Source of the DNA: JAWPMV01 sp039819665
GTDB lineage: Bacteria; Bacteroidota; Bacteroidia; J057
NCBI GenBank assembly: GCA_039819665.1
Contig: JBCBRM010000001.1
Span: 186,001 to 250,000 of the forward strand
Length of the DNA: 64,000 nt
Reading direction: 5' to 3'
Shown here: positions 24,113 to 31,722 of the stretch, piece after piece
How positions within the stretch are numbered: the first letter of the stretch is position 1
How the letters are laid out: each line of letters begins with the position of its first letter
Program-made: the position numbers and the translations under genes
Notes under the pieces: generated by a model
What the model was told of the DNA's origin: nothing
Seen by the model: the letters and a program-made list of their open reading frames with translations, nothing else
Databases searched by the model: none

Positions 24113-24700
24113 TCAAAAGTTAAAGGTGATGCTGTCTATTTCCCGATGCGGATAATCCATGGCTTTTCTGATTCGCTCTTTTGCCTCATTGTCAACCAAC
24201 ATTTCGCAGATGTATAGCCCCAGGTCTAGTGAAGAAGCAACCGCGCCAGCTGTGAGGATATTTCCATCTCGCACGATTCGGTTTTTATGAACTTCTCCTA
24301 CATAAGGTTTCAAGGTCTCATATTCGTTGTAATGTGTGGTAGCATGTTTATCGCGTAGAAAGCCGGCAGCACCTAGTAATAGACTACCTGTACATATAGA
24401 CGATTTGTAGGGAACCTTAGTTGCAGTTTTGATCCAATTCATAAATTCCTCTTCGTATTGAAGTTTTCGAGTTCCAAATCCACCCGGTATAATGATCATA
24501 TCATACTCAGATAGATCAGGTTTTACTTTTGTAGCCTGCATTTCTGTTCCGAAACTGTCTTTTGCGGTGGGATTGAAGCAGCAGAGATCCCATTCCAGAT
24601 CAGCTATGTATCCATAGGATTTTAATCGGGTAACAGGATCATAAATACCGATGAGGTCCAGCCAGGTGATTCCATCGAAAATGATAAAGGCAATTTTCAT
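24113..24700 (-). CDS. DJ-1/PfpI family protein (isonitrile hydratase-like)
   Basis: A 195-residue cytoplasmic protein of the DJ-1/PfpI superfamily. The nucleophile elbow SICTGSLLLGAAG carries Cys103, the conserved acidic residue is in the first helix (FDGITWLDLIG, Asp15 or nearby), and THYNE at about 121-125 is the usual position of the partner residues. IIIPGGFGTRK is the family's glycine turn. This subgroup is closest to isonitrile hydratase (InhA) and the sensor domain of AraC-type GATase1 regulators; there is no DNA-binding domain here. It heads the operon with the B1 beta-lactamase, so its promoter lies in 24701-24929, which contains two palindromic elements. A hydratase role is an inference. 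Confidence 0.85.
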   Translation of the reverse strand: MKIAFIIFDGITWLDLIGIYDPVTRLKSYGYIADLEWDLCCFNPTAKDSFGTEMQATKVKPDLSEYDMIIIPGGFGTRKLQYEEEFMNWIKTATKVPYKSSICTGSLLLGAAGFLRDKHATTHYNEYETLKPYVGEVHKNRIVRDGNILTAGAVASSLDLGLYICEMLVDNEAKERIRKAMDYPHREIDSITFNF

Positions 24701-24730
24701 GTGATTTGGGTAAAGGATTTTTTAGGCTAA

Positions 24731-24770
24731 AGAGATTGCTTCCCCTAAAACTAAGGTTCGCAATGAGTTA
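24731..24770 (+). repeat. Half copy of palindromic repeat family A
   Basis: GAGATTGCTTC (24732-24742) and CGCAATGA (24759-24766) match the right half of the element at 12560-12598, with the same spacing. The left half is missing. Confidence 0.5.
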
Positions 24771-24790
24771 TCGTTTTGAGGATAAAAAGG

Positions 24791-24876
24791 AAGTTCAAGT
24801 GCAAGGATCAACCTCAAGTTCAATTGGGAATGTATATAATCCTATGAACTTGCAGCTGATACTTGCGCTTGAACTT
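24791..24876. repeat. Nested inverted repeat (86 bp)
   Basis: Outer arms of 20 bp (24791-24810 and 24857-24876) pair at 18 of 20 positions; both contain AAGTTCAAG or its complement. Inner arms CAAGTTCA (24815-24822) and TGAACTTG (24845-24852) are perfect. The element lies between the end of the Dabb gene and the start of the PfpI operon, so it may be a terminator-like structure, an operator or a mobile palindrome. No T-run follows on either strand. Confidence 0.65.
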
Positions 24877-24929
24877 TCGAGTGAAAATATCTATGGGATA
24901 TTTTGCACCAAGTTAAATCTGAGCTGTTA

Positions 24930-25358
24930 TTAGTCAGTCCAGTAATCAACAACCAATACATCATCCAGATGCGGCCCAAGTACATCCCCGAAGGCTTTAT
25001 GGTCTGGATGCGGCAGATAAATAGCCCGATCTTCTTCACTATCAAAACTGAGGAAGAAACAATGGGTGAATCCTTTATCTAATCCTTCCGGACTATTATT
25101 AGTACCCCACTCATAGCCTTTAATTTGTGGAATTTTGGAAGGGAGAGCAGAAAATGCCTCTTCTACCTTGGCAATATCTGCTTCAGTACTGCCTTCTTTA
25201 AATTTAAAGAGCACAACATGTCGAAGTTGCTTACTGCTTTCCTCAGCTTGAGGAGCTACTTCAGGTGCAGCTGCCATTTCTTTATTCTCTGAAGTTTTTG
25301 GGGAAGTGCAGGCGAAAAGTATGATCGCCAGTGTAAGGATCGTTAGTAGTTTTTGCAT
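24930..25358 (-). CDS. Dabb-domain (stress-responsive A/B barrel) lipoprotein
   Basis: A 142-residue lipoprotein with lipobox LFAC (Cys17) and a low-complexity Ala/Pro/Glu linker (about 20-43). The mature domain is a Dabb alpha/beta barrel: LRHVVLFKFKEGSTEADIAK opens it, followed by GYEWGTNNSPEG and THCFFLSFDSEEDRAIYLPH, with HPDHKAF near the end. All are typical of the family, which forms dimers. Members include olivetolic-acid-cyclase-like enzymes and stress proteins of unknown activity. A lipidated periplasmic Dabb protein is a recurring form in Bacteroidota. It starts 18 bp after the end of the retropepsin-like gene on the same strand, so the two may be co-transcribed. Confidence 0.88.
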   Translation of the reverse strand: MQKLLTILTLAIILFACTSPKTSENKEMAAAPEVAPQAEESSKQLRHVVLFKFKEGSTEADIAKVEEAFSALPSKIPQIKGYEWGTNNSPEGLDKGFTHCFFLSFDSEEDRAIYLPHPDHKAFGDVLGPHLDDVLVVDYWTD

Positions 25359-25376
25359 AAGGTTTCTCGTATGAAT

Positions 25377-26567
25377 TTAGGGTAAAGAGATCAATTCAGC
25401 TTTTTGATAAGGAAACGTAAAGCTAAGCTCTTTGCCTTTGATCCTAAGGTACAAAGTTTCCGCCTCTTCCCGGCTTTTTGCCAAAAATTCTCTAAGTGCA
25501 CAAAAATCAGAAAAGGAATCAACTGATTTCTCATTGATGGATATAACTTCATCCATGATCTCAATAGGTTGATCTTTGATTAGGCTAGGTTTGAGTTGGA
25601 TGATTCTATAGCTTTCTTCGACCTTATAGATAGCTACTCCATAGGCACGATAATCTTCCGTATCAAATTCCTCTTCATAGGCTTTTAGCAGATATTCCTT
25701 TTCGGAGGAGTTTACCACCAATTCATAATTCCTGAAAAAGTCTGTGCCTATCCGGGCTTTGTATTTGAGATTTTTGGTAAGGTTGATTTCAGGAGGGTAG
25801 GGAAGTCGAATATTATCTATCCGCATTTCGATACCATTATGTATATCATAAGTCGTATCATTTTTGCCCAGGCCGCTGATGGACAAAGAAGAAATACCCA
25901 CGCTTTTGTCCACTTTCATACCGCTGAATTTATGTTTGTACTCTCCTTCTCTCAATTTCAGATCTCCCTGATAGCCAAAGTCTATTTTTGCCCGCACAGG
26001 AAAATCATTGAGCTCGAAAGTCATAAAGCTGCTATTGTTGGAGCTGAAAGAAATGGGAAAAGATATTCCGTCATTGTTAAAAGCTGAACTGGAAATCTGA
26101 ATCTTTTCTCCTTTGAAATCAATTAGCCAATTGATCTTGTTGATCACAGAAGCTCCTAAAATTCCATCCACATCCTCTTTACAGGGAAAGAAATTTTTGG
26201 TGTCGATTAGATAAACCCCTGTATTTTTAAAATGAATCTTGTCAATGGCAATGTCTTTAGCAGTAGATTCCTTTACTGTTGTCTTGCGGTTATTTCCATC
26301 ACTAATGCTGGAACCCTGCTTAAACTTTATCCCCGCTTTCTCTGCAAAATCCTGGTTTACACAACTGTAACTGGCACCATTATCAAAGAGGAATTTTCCT
26401 TCGACACCATTAAATTTTGCCTCCAAAATGATCAACCCCCGATAGCTTTCAAATGGGACTTCTACCGTATCCTGTATTCGTTTTTCCAGATAACCTCTAT
26501 CAAAATTATTGATATTGATGCAGGAATAGGATAAGAGAAGCAGGAGGAAAAGGATAAACTTATTCAT
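25377..26567 (-). CDS. Retropepsin-like aspartic protease lipoprotein with PDZ domain
   Basis: A 396-residue lipoprotein (lipobox SYSC, Cys16). The aspartyl-protease domain covers about residues 40-285: the catalytic loop is FLFDNGASYS with Asp62, where the usual DTG/DSG triplet is DNG, followed by the flap-like and GILGASVINK segments. A second, divergent half contains IDFGYQGDL in place of a second DTG. A C-terminal PDZ-like domain (about 300-385, DQPIEIMDEVISINEKSV) follows. Such PF13650-type lipoproteins are frequent in Bacteroidota and probably cleave envelope proteins, but substrates are unknown. The Thr-to-Asn change in the catalytic triplet is unusual, and activity should not be assumed. 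It probably shares a transcript with the Dabb gene. Confidence 0.85.
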   Translation of the reverse strand: MNKFILFLLLLLSYSCININNFDRGYLEKRIQDTVEVPFESYRGLIILEAKFNGVEGKFLFDNGASYSCVNQDFAEKAGIKFKQGSSISDGNNRKTTVKESTAKDIAIDKIHFKNTGVYLIDTKNFFPCKEDVDGILGASVINKINWLIDFKGEKIQISSSAFNNDGISFPISFSSNNSSFMTFELNDFPVRAKIDFGYQGDLKLREGEYKHKFSGMKVDKSVGISSLSISGLGKNDTTYDIHNGIEMRIDNIRLPYPPEINLTKNLKYKARIGTDFFRNYELVVNSSEKEYLLKAYEEEFDTEDYRAYGVAIYKVEESYRIIQLKPSLIKDQPIEIMDEVISINEKSVDSFSDFCALREFLAKSREEAETLYLRIKGKELSFTFPYQKAELISLP

Positions 26568-26747
26568 AAAAACTCTGATAATTCAGATTAAAGATGCAGA
26601 ATTATACGCAGGGTTTAAGGTGGGAAAGAGTTAGGCAGGTGATATATATAAAGTATAAATTAACATCCCGGAATTTTTAACAAAGGAATGGGAAAAATAT
26701 CCGGGATGTCAGTCTGTGGGACTAGGACTGTGTTTTACAAGCTAGGC

Positions 26748-27608
26748 CTAGTTCAGATTCAGCATCTTTTCGGTTACCTCCCAAAGCTTTTGTGCCAGAT
26801 CCCGATCTTCAGTAACGGGTTTGGGCGAAGTAATTTTCTTTTTAACCAAATACTTCCCACTGCTACTTTTCAACTCAGGAGCACTTGCCGCATAAATCGT
26901 CGTGGCAGCTCCCTTTTCGGGAGTAAGAAAAAATAATGGGCCTATCAGCTTGATGAGCATACGCATGAAAGTGGGCCCAGTGAAGCTTTTGATCATGTTG
27001 GTGTAAACTACTCCCGGATGCAGGCTGTTTGCGGTTATATTCGTTCCTTCCAATCTTCTAGCTAGTTCATTTGTGTGGGAGGTTAGCATACTTTTTGTAT
27101 GTCCATAACTTCCCATTTGACTGAATTTATTCTCTGAATTGAGGTTGTCTAGATCGATGGTATTGAGCATCGCATTGGAAGAAACATTGACGATACGTCC
27201 CTGATTAGATTTCTTCAAATGATCCAGCAATTCATGAGTTAGAAGAAATGGTGCGAGGTAATTGATGCCAAACATTTTTTCATGCCCATCTTTGGTGAGC
27301 ACCCGATCAGAAGCGAGGTATCCGGCATTATTGATCAGGACATCTAGTTTGTCATATTTGGCTTTGAAATCAGCGGCCATCTTTTTTACCGAAGACAAAT
27401 CCTCCAGATCACTGATCATCAATTCGATTTGATCGTTGCCTGTCGAACGTTTGAGCTCTTCCAGCACCTGGGCTCCTTTTTGAGGGTTGCGTCCGCTGAT
27501 GATGATTTGAGCTCCTTGTTTGGCCAGAGCTCTTGCAGTTTCTTTTCCGATGCCAGCTGTGGCACCTGTGATGAAAACGATTTTATCTTTCATAATAGTT
27601 TTGGGCAT
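26748..27608 (-). CDS. Short-chain dehydrogenase/reductase (retinol dehydrogenase-like)
   Basis: A 286-residue cytoplasmic NAD(P)-dependent oxidoreductase. The cofactor motif TGATAGIGKETA is at about residues 14-25, the NNAG motif at 93-96, catalytic Ser143/Ser144 in VNVSSNA, and Tyr168/Lys172 in SYGHTKS. The Arg in IISGR (residue 40) suggests NADPH. The extended C-terminal part after the active site (HPGVVYTNMIKSF) places it with the retinol-dehydrogenase/WWOX-like group, which is longer than classical FabG types. Substrates in bacteria are mostly unknown. The gene is isolated, with 180 bp to the next gene downstream. Confidence 0.93.
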   Translation of the reverse strand: MPKTIMKDKIVFITGATAGIGKETARALAKQGAQIIISGRNPQKGAQVLEELKRSTGNDQIELMISDLEDLSSVKKMAADFKAKYDKLDVLINNAGYLASDRVLTKDGHEKMFGINYLAPFLLTHELLDHLKKSNQGRIVNVSSNAMLNTIDLDNLNSENKFSQMGSYGHTKSMLTSHTNELARRLEGTNITANSLHPGVVYTNMIKSFTGPTFMRMLIKLIGPLFFLTPEKGAATTIYAASAPELKSSSGKYLVKKKITSPKPVTEDRDLAQKLWEVTEKMLNLN

Positions 27609-28072
27609 TTAGCTATTCTAAGCTAAGCAGCAGGATTCAATTAAAAAACCCAGATTTTACGAAGATTTGGAATAATGGGCTGGAATAGGGCCCTTTATCT
27701 GATCCGGGTCTTTGCTTCATGAGTCTTCATTGCGGATTTGTTAATACCCAAAACACTTATAAAGAATTCTCCTACACTTATTTTCCCCACATTTTCATTT
27801 ATCAAATATGCCCGCACAGTAGCAGAATATGCCCTAATATTGGTCTATCATTTGAAGATAAATAATCAAATAAGATAGGGTATAAAGCTATGTAGCCTGG
27901 TAATAGGGGGCCATTTTTCGGAAGGAATTGATTGTTGCGCATTACCCGCAGTTGATTGCGGTTCCCTAAACCAAAAAAAGTTGTAATGCAGGTTACCTGT
28001 CGGAGAGTAATTTCTGGCAGGTTTTTTTATTTCTCCAAAGCCAGGATATCCTGCTGGCAAAGGAGAATATTT
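27609..28072. other. 464 bp intergenic region with a cluster of hairpins
   Basis: No protein gene is convincing. The left half is AT-rich. The right half (27939-28060) is a dense run of hairpins, one of them a textbook plus-strand terminator although no plus-strand gene precedes it; see the separate candidate RNA. A further hairpin at 28032-28065 with arms TTCTCC / GGAGAA and GCCAG / CTGGC lies just after the LytTR gene's stop and may end that transcript. Confidence 0.55.
27939..28028 (+). ncRNA. Candidate structured small RNA ending in an intrinsic terminator
   Basis: Plus-strand RNA inferred from structure only. GCATTAC (27939-27945) pairs with GTAATGC (27983-27989), enclosing the hairpin CCGCA / TGCGG (27946-27961) and a single-stranded stretch with A7. 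It is followed by a terminator stem (27996-28006 with 28011-28021, 11 pairs including wobbles) capped by a GTAA tetraloop and followed by T7. Both neighbouring genes are on the other strand, so the terminator has no protein gene to serve. The 5' end is unknown and may reach back to about 27870. A 6S-like or regulatory RNA is possible; I cannot assign a family. Confidence 0.4.
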
Positions 28073-28822
28073 TTAAAACATACTATAGCGTTTCATTTCG
28101 CTTATCAGCACATCTTTCTTCCGAGCTGAAACGGAAACAGATTTGTTGTTTTTTAGCTCTAATAAATTGTCTGACTTATTGAGCTTCACGACATGAGAAA
28201 GATTTACGATATAGGAGTTGTGGGTTCTTACGAAACCAGCATCCAGTAAAATTTCCTCATAATTTTTAAGGTTTTTCGAAGTGAAAATCACCTTGTCTTT
28301 AAGGCAAATTTCTGTGTATGCCCCTCTGGCCTGTAGATAGTAAACGTCTTCCAGGTCTATGAAGAATAAACTGCTTTTGTCATTGACTACGATCTTCTTT
28401 TTGCGGCCATTTGGAGGATTGAGGTTTTGGATCAAAGCATTGAGTTGCTGAGTTTCCATCTTTTTTTGCTGAAGCTCTTTGACTTTGGCTATCGCACTTT
28501 CCAGTGCATCCGGATCAACAGGTTTGAGCAGATAATCGATGGCACTAAACCTGAAGGCATGGATTGCATATTTATCATAAGCCGTAACAAAGATTACATG
28601 GAAAGACCTTTGTTTGAGTTGGGAAAGGAGGTCCAATCCGGTTCCATCATCCATTTCGATATCCAGAAAGAGGATGTCAAATTCATGTTGTGGAATGGCT
28701 TCCAATGCAGAGTTTACACTATCTGCTTCACCCACTACTTCTACATCCGGGCAATGTATCTGCAAGAGTTTCTTAAGAACTTCCCGAAGGTTCTTTTCAT
28801 TTTCGACGAGGAATGCTTTCAT
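28073..28822 (-). CDS. LytTR family response regulator
   Basis: A 249-residue transcription factor. The receiver domain (about 1-120) has phospho-acceptor Asp54 in LFLDIEMDDG, acidic partners Glu7/Glu9, Thr in FVTAYD and Lys in LLKPVD. The LytTR DNA-binding domain (about 145-245) shows LEDVYYLQARGAYTEICL and FVRTHNSYIVNLSHV, the family's diagnostic segments. It lies 2 bp downstream of the histidine kinase gene and is certainly its partner. No autolysin or export gene, the usual targets of LytTR systems, lies next to the pair. The regulated genes cannot be named. The length and all phosphorylation residues are normal. Confidence 0.95.
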   Translation of the reverse strand: MKAFLVENEKNLREVLKKLLQIHCPDVEVVGEADSVNSALEAIPQHEFDILFLDIEMDDGTGLDLLSQLKQRSFHVIFVTAYDKYAIHAFRFSAIDYLLKPVDPDALESAIAKVKELQQKKMETQQLNALIQNLNPPNGRKKKIVVNDKSSLFFIDLEDVYYLQARGAYTEICLKDKVIFTSKNLKNYEEILLDAGFVRTHNSYIVNLSHVVKLNKSDNLLELKNNKSVSVSARKKDVLISEMKRYSMF

Positions 28823-28824
28823 GA

Positions 28825-30981
28825 CTACTGGATGATTTTAGGTAAAACTAATAAAGTTTCTGTTCCGCCATGTGCTAATTCTCTGGCTTGATACCGAATG
28901 TTCCCACCATATTTGGCCCGGAGCATATTGATTCGTTCTTCGATGATGGTCGTTGAAACGGAGTGATGCTCTTTTTTAATATTACTCTTTCTGCTATTGC
29001 TAAGACCTACTCCATTATCCAGCACTTTTACATTTATAAAGCCTTCTTCTTCCTCTGCCATTTCCACTCTTACGATCCCATCATCTTTTTTGTGAATCTT
29101 TCCATGCTCGATGGAGTTTTCGAGCAATGGCTGAATCAAGACAGGTGGAATCTTGGTTTTTTCCTTACAGATCTCGTCAGCAACATCTATCTGGAACTCA
29201 AATTTGCTGTCATAGCGCAACTTCTGAATGGTAAGATAGTTTTCAAGCGTATCCAGTTCTTCTTCTACCGAAATCAGAGGCGCGATACTTTGATCCAGAA
29301 TCTGCCGCATTAGTTTGGCAAATTTGGCAAGAAAATAAGCAGCTTTATTGGGTTGATCACTTACCAGGAGATAGTTTTGTATTGCTCCGAGGGCATTGAA
29401 GGTGAAATGGGGATTCATTTGAGAGCGTAGTAACCGATGCTTTAGTTCACTGGATTTCTGCTTGGCTTCCAGGATTTTATTCCTGTTTCTTTGGTAGATC
29501 GCAACGGAAATAAATAGAATAATCAGAATCACTAAAACTGCAAATCCCAGAACTCTTTGAAAGACCAGTTGTTGGCTCACTTTCTCTTCATTGAGTCTGG
29601 CAATTTCAACATCCTTTTTTGAGGTTTCGTATTTACCTCTCAGGTCTTCAAGGGTTTCTGCTAACTGCTGACCTGCCAGACTATCTTTATAGGCAATTTG
29701 TTTTTTATAATATTCAAGTGCTTTATCTGGCTGATTGTTGGCCAGGGCTACTTTATGTTTCAATTCGAAATGGTCTGCCTTAACTTCCATACTTGAAGTC
29801 TCGAGCATAACGTTAGAAGCCATCTCTATATATTTAAGGGCTTCTTTTGGTTCTCGCTTTACCAAATAATATTTAGAGAAGACTTCATACAGGTGAACAT
29901 CCTTGGCCGGACTTTTAACTCTTTTAGCTATAGAGTCTGCCTGCTGAATAAGTTTAAAAGCCGTATCAGGCTGGTTTTCCTCCAAATAGATCCCTGCCAA
30001 AGAAATATAAGCCATAAGTCGTGCTTCGTGCCTTTTTTCTAAAGCAGTGATTTCAATAGCCTCCTCATAGCATCTTTTCGCCATCTCATAATTCTTTTCA
30101 TCCTCATAAAAATAGCCGAAAAATAAGGAGGGAAGTCCTTTCCTGGCAAAGCTACTAGGCAAACTATCGGAGAGATGAGATGCCTTCTGAAGGTTTTCCA
30201 GTAGTTTGTTTTTATAAGGCTGAAGTTCTGCAGGGCTTAGGAGCATTTTTTTCTGATTGATGATATCAGCATATACATCATGGTATTGAAAATAGACCTC
30301 TATCAGGCCGCTATAACTGTGATTCGCTCTCAGAAATTTTTCCTGTTCAAAAAGTGTCTTTATACTTTTTTCGTATTCAGACATTTCCCGATAAGCCTCT
30401 ATCAGCTCAACGTATAGCCGATCTTTGATCCGGGTGCGATTATTTGCCCACAGATCATTATCCTCAGGATCAAAGCGGTCTATGTAGGAAATCCCTCGCT
30501 TGCAGGATCTGATAGCGAGTTCATTCTCGTCATATTCATTGTATTGCATGGCAGCATTGTATACCGTCATGGCAGCCTTTAAATATCGTATTCTGCTATC
30601 CGAACGAAGGTTTAATTCCTCCGCTTCCTTCATTTTGGTGAAGTAGATACTAGTGTCTTCATAGAAATAGGTAGCCCCATAATAAGTAGTGAAATAAGCC
30701 TGCATTCCTATGGAATCAGCAGCTGCAGAAATTTTAACTCCTTCAGCGGCATAATACCTAAGGGAATCATCATTATTGGTTTTGGCTCGATTGTAATAAC
30801 TACAAATGCGAAAGGCTGCCTTCAATTTCTCGGGAATATCGTCCTGAGTCCGGAAGACTACTTTGAGGCTGTCGAGATCGTATTTTTTAGCGTGGGAGAG
30901 ATTTAGAGAAAGAGCAAGAAAAAGTAGTGAGCATACTATTGGCCGCATAGCTAAAATAAAACAATGTTTCATTCCCCCCAT
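28825..30981 (-). CDS. LytS/YehU-type sensor histidine kinase with TPR sensor region
   Basis: A 718-residue membrane histidine kinase. The N-terminal signal sequence is followed by a periplasmic domain of about 450 residues built of TPR repeats (for example YEMAKRCYEEAIEITALEKR and ALEYYKKQIAYKDSL). After one transmembrane helix (about 480-500, VLGFAVLVILIILFISVAIY) comes a His_kinase (PF06580) domain with phospho-acceptor His525 in QMNPHFTFNAL. The ATPase domain has the N box PLLENSIEHG and the G box DNGVGL. ATGs at 30972 and 30948 are alternative starts; the one at 30948 would leave the most classical signal peptide. It is paired with the LytTR regulator 2 bp downstream. The TPR sensor may detect a protein partner in the envelope. 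Confidence 0.92.
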   Translation of the reverse strand: MGGMKHCFILAMRPIVCSLLFLALSLNLSHAKKYDLDSLKVVFRTQDDIPEKLKAAFRICSYYNRAKTNNDDSLRYYAAEGVKISAAADSIGMQAYFTTYYGATYFYEDTSIYFTKMKEAEELNLRSDSRIRYLKAAMTVYNAAMQYNEYDENELAIRSCKRGISYIDRFDPEDNDLWANNRTRIKDRLYVELIEAYREMSEYEKSIKTLFEQEKFLRANHSYSGLIEVYFQYHDVYADIINQKKMLLSPAELQPYKNKLLENLQKASHLSDSLPSSFARKGLPSLFFGYFYEDEKNYEMAKRCYEEAIEITALEKRHEARLMAYISLAGIYLEENQPDTAFKLIQQADSIAKRVKSPAKDVHLYEVFSKYYLVKREPKEALKYIEMASNVMLETSSMEVKADHFELKHKVALANNQPDKALEYYKKQIAYKDSLAGQQLAETLEDLRGKYETSKKDVEIARLNEEKVSQQLVFQRVLGFAVLVILIILFISVAIYQRNRNKILEAKQKSSELKHRLLRSQMNPHFTFNALGAIQNYLLVSDQPNKAAYFLAKFAKLMRQILDQSIAPLISVEEELDTLENYLTIQKLRYDSKFEFQIDVADEICKEKTKIPPVLIQPLLENSIEHGKIHKKDDGIVRVEMAEEEEGFINVKVLDNGVGLSNSRKSNIKKEHHSVSTTIIEERINMLRAKYGGNIRYQARELAHGGTETLLVLPKIIQ

Positions 30982-31287
30982 TATGGCGGTAATGGAAATT
31001 AGATCGAAATATTGAGTTGTAATTTAGCAACCCGAGTAATTCTTGACCTGGAGTTCTCGGACGCCATGCAGGTTTTTGTATCTGCTCAGTTTAGCATATA
31101 GCTAAAGAGCGAAGCATTTCTTCATTACATACAGTCTTTATCTTAACTGCATAAATAACAGTTTATTGCTGTATCAGCACTTAATATACGTCTTTTGTAT
31201 TATTTATGCGTTAAAATTGTCACATTTCTTTTTCAGGAAATGGAAGACCGAGTCAAAAATACTCATTTAGCCGACACCAATTATCTC
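30982..31287. other. 306 bp AT-rich intergenic region upstream of the kinase gene
   Basis: Nothing coding is seen. A perfect 10-bp inverted repeat GCATAAATAA (31149-31158) / TTATTTATGC (31200-31209) with 41 bp between the arms is the only notable symmetry and may be an operator of the LytS/LytTR operon. Confidence 0.45.
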
Positions 31288-31620
31288 TCATTGGGAAATG
31301 AATATTTTCAAGCTCTTAGTGCCTAAAGACTGAATTTTTTCCGCCTTCTCTATCAGGAAATTATTTAAAAAATTGGTTCCAGTAGAGAAATTGGAAAGGC
31401 TGTCGTAAGTGGGAAACCAGGATTGAGAATTTGTATCCTGCTGCCTGATTTTATTTGCATTTTCATCGGAAATGCTCCAGTCTCCTGAATAATAATTATG
31501 GCTCGCTACTTCTTCTGGATAAGGATTATGTTTGGGCCTATTTAAGTGTTTGTCTACGCTGGAAGGTAGAAGCAGAATCAGGATAAAAGCCAGGGCAAAA
31601 GTTTGAAGTAGAGAGTTCAT
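31288..31620 (-). CDS. Small hypothetical exported protein
   Basis: A 110-residue protein with a hydrophobic N-terminus (LLQTFALAFILILLLPSS, about residues 4-21) that could be a signal peptide or anchor. The mature part is polar and Ser/Asn-rich with no cysteines and no recognisable motif (NYYSGDWSISDENANKIRQQ). Coding is supported by the signal-like start and a normal start codon, but composition gives only modest confidence. It is divergent from the 2OG-oxygenase gene, with about 100 bp between the starts, so both promoters are in that gap. No function can be proposed. Confidence 0.5.
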   Translation of the reverse strand: MNSLLQTFALAFILILLLPSSVDKHLNRPKHNPYPEEVASHNYYSGDWSISDENANKIRQQDTNSQSWFPTYDSLSNFSTGTNFLNNFLIEKAEKIQSLGTKSLKIFISQ

Positions 31621-31722
31621 GCTTTGTAGGTATTGGTGTATATGAAAAGAGTATGAAAAATGAGAAGAAGTTGGAATTGGGGGAAAGAAAATGAGGCTGT
31701 ATTTTTAAGAAAATGATTGCTT

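Noticed and set aside
24706..24933. Plus-strand 75-codon frame before the PfpI gene
   Set aside because: It runs through a half repeat and the nested palindrome, and has no family feature or ribosome-binding context.
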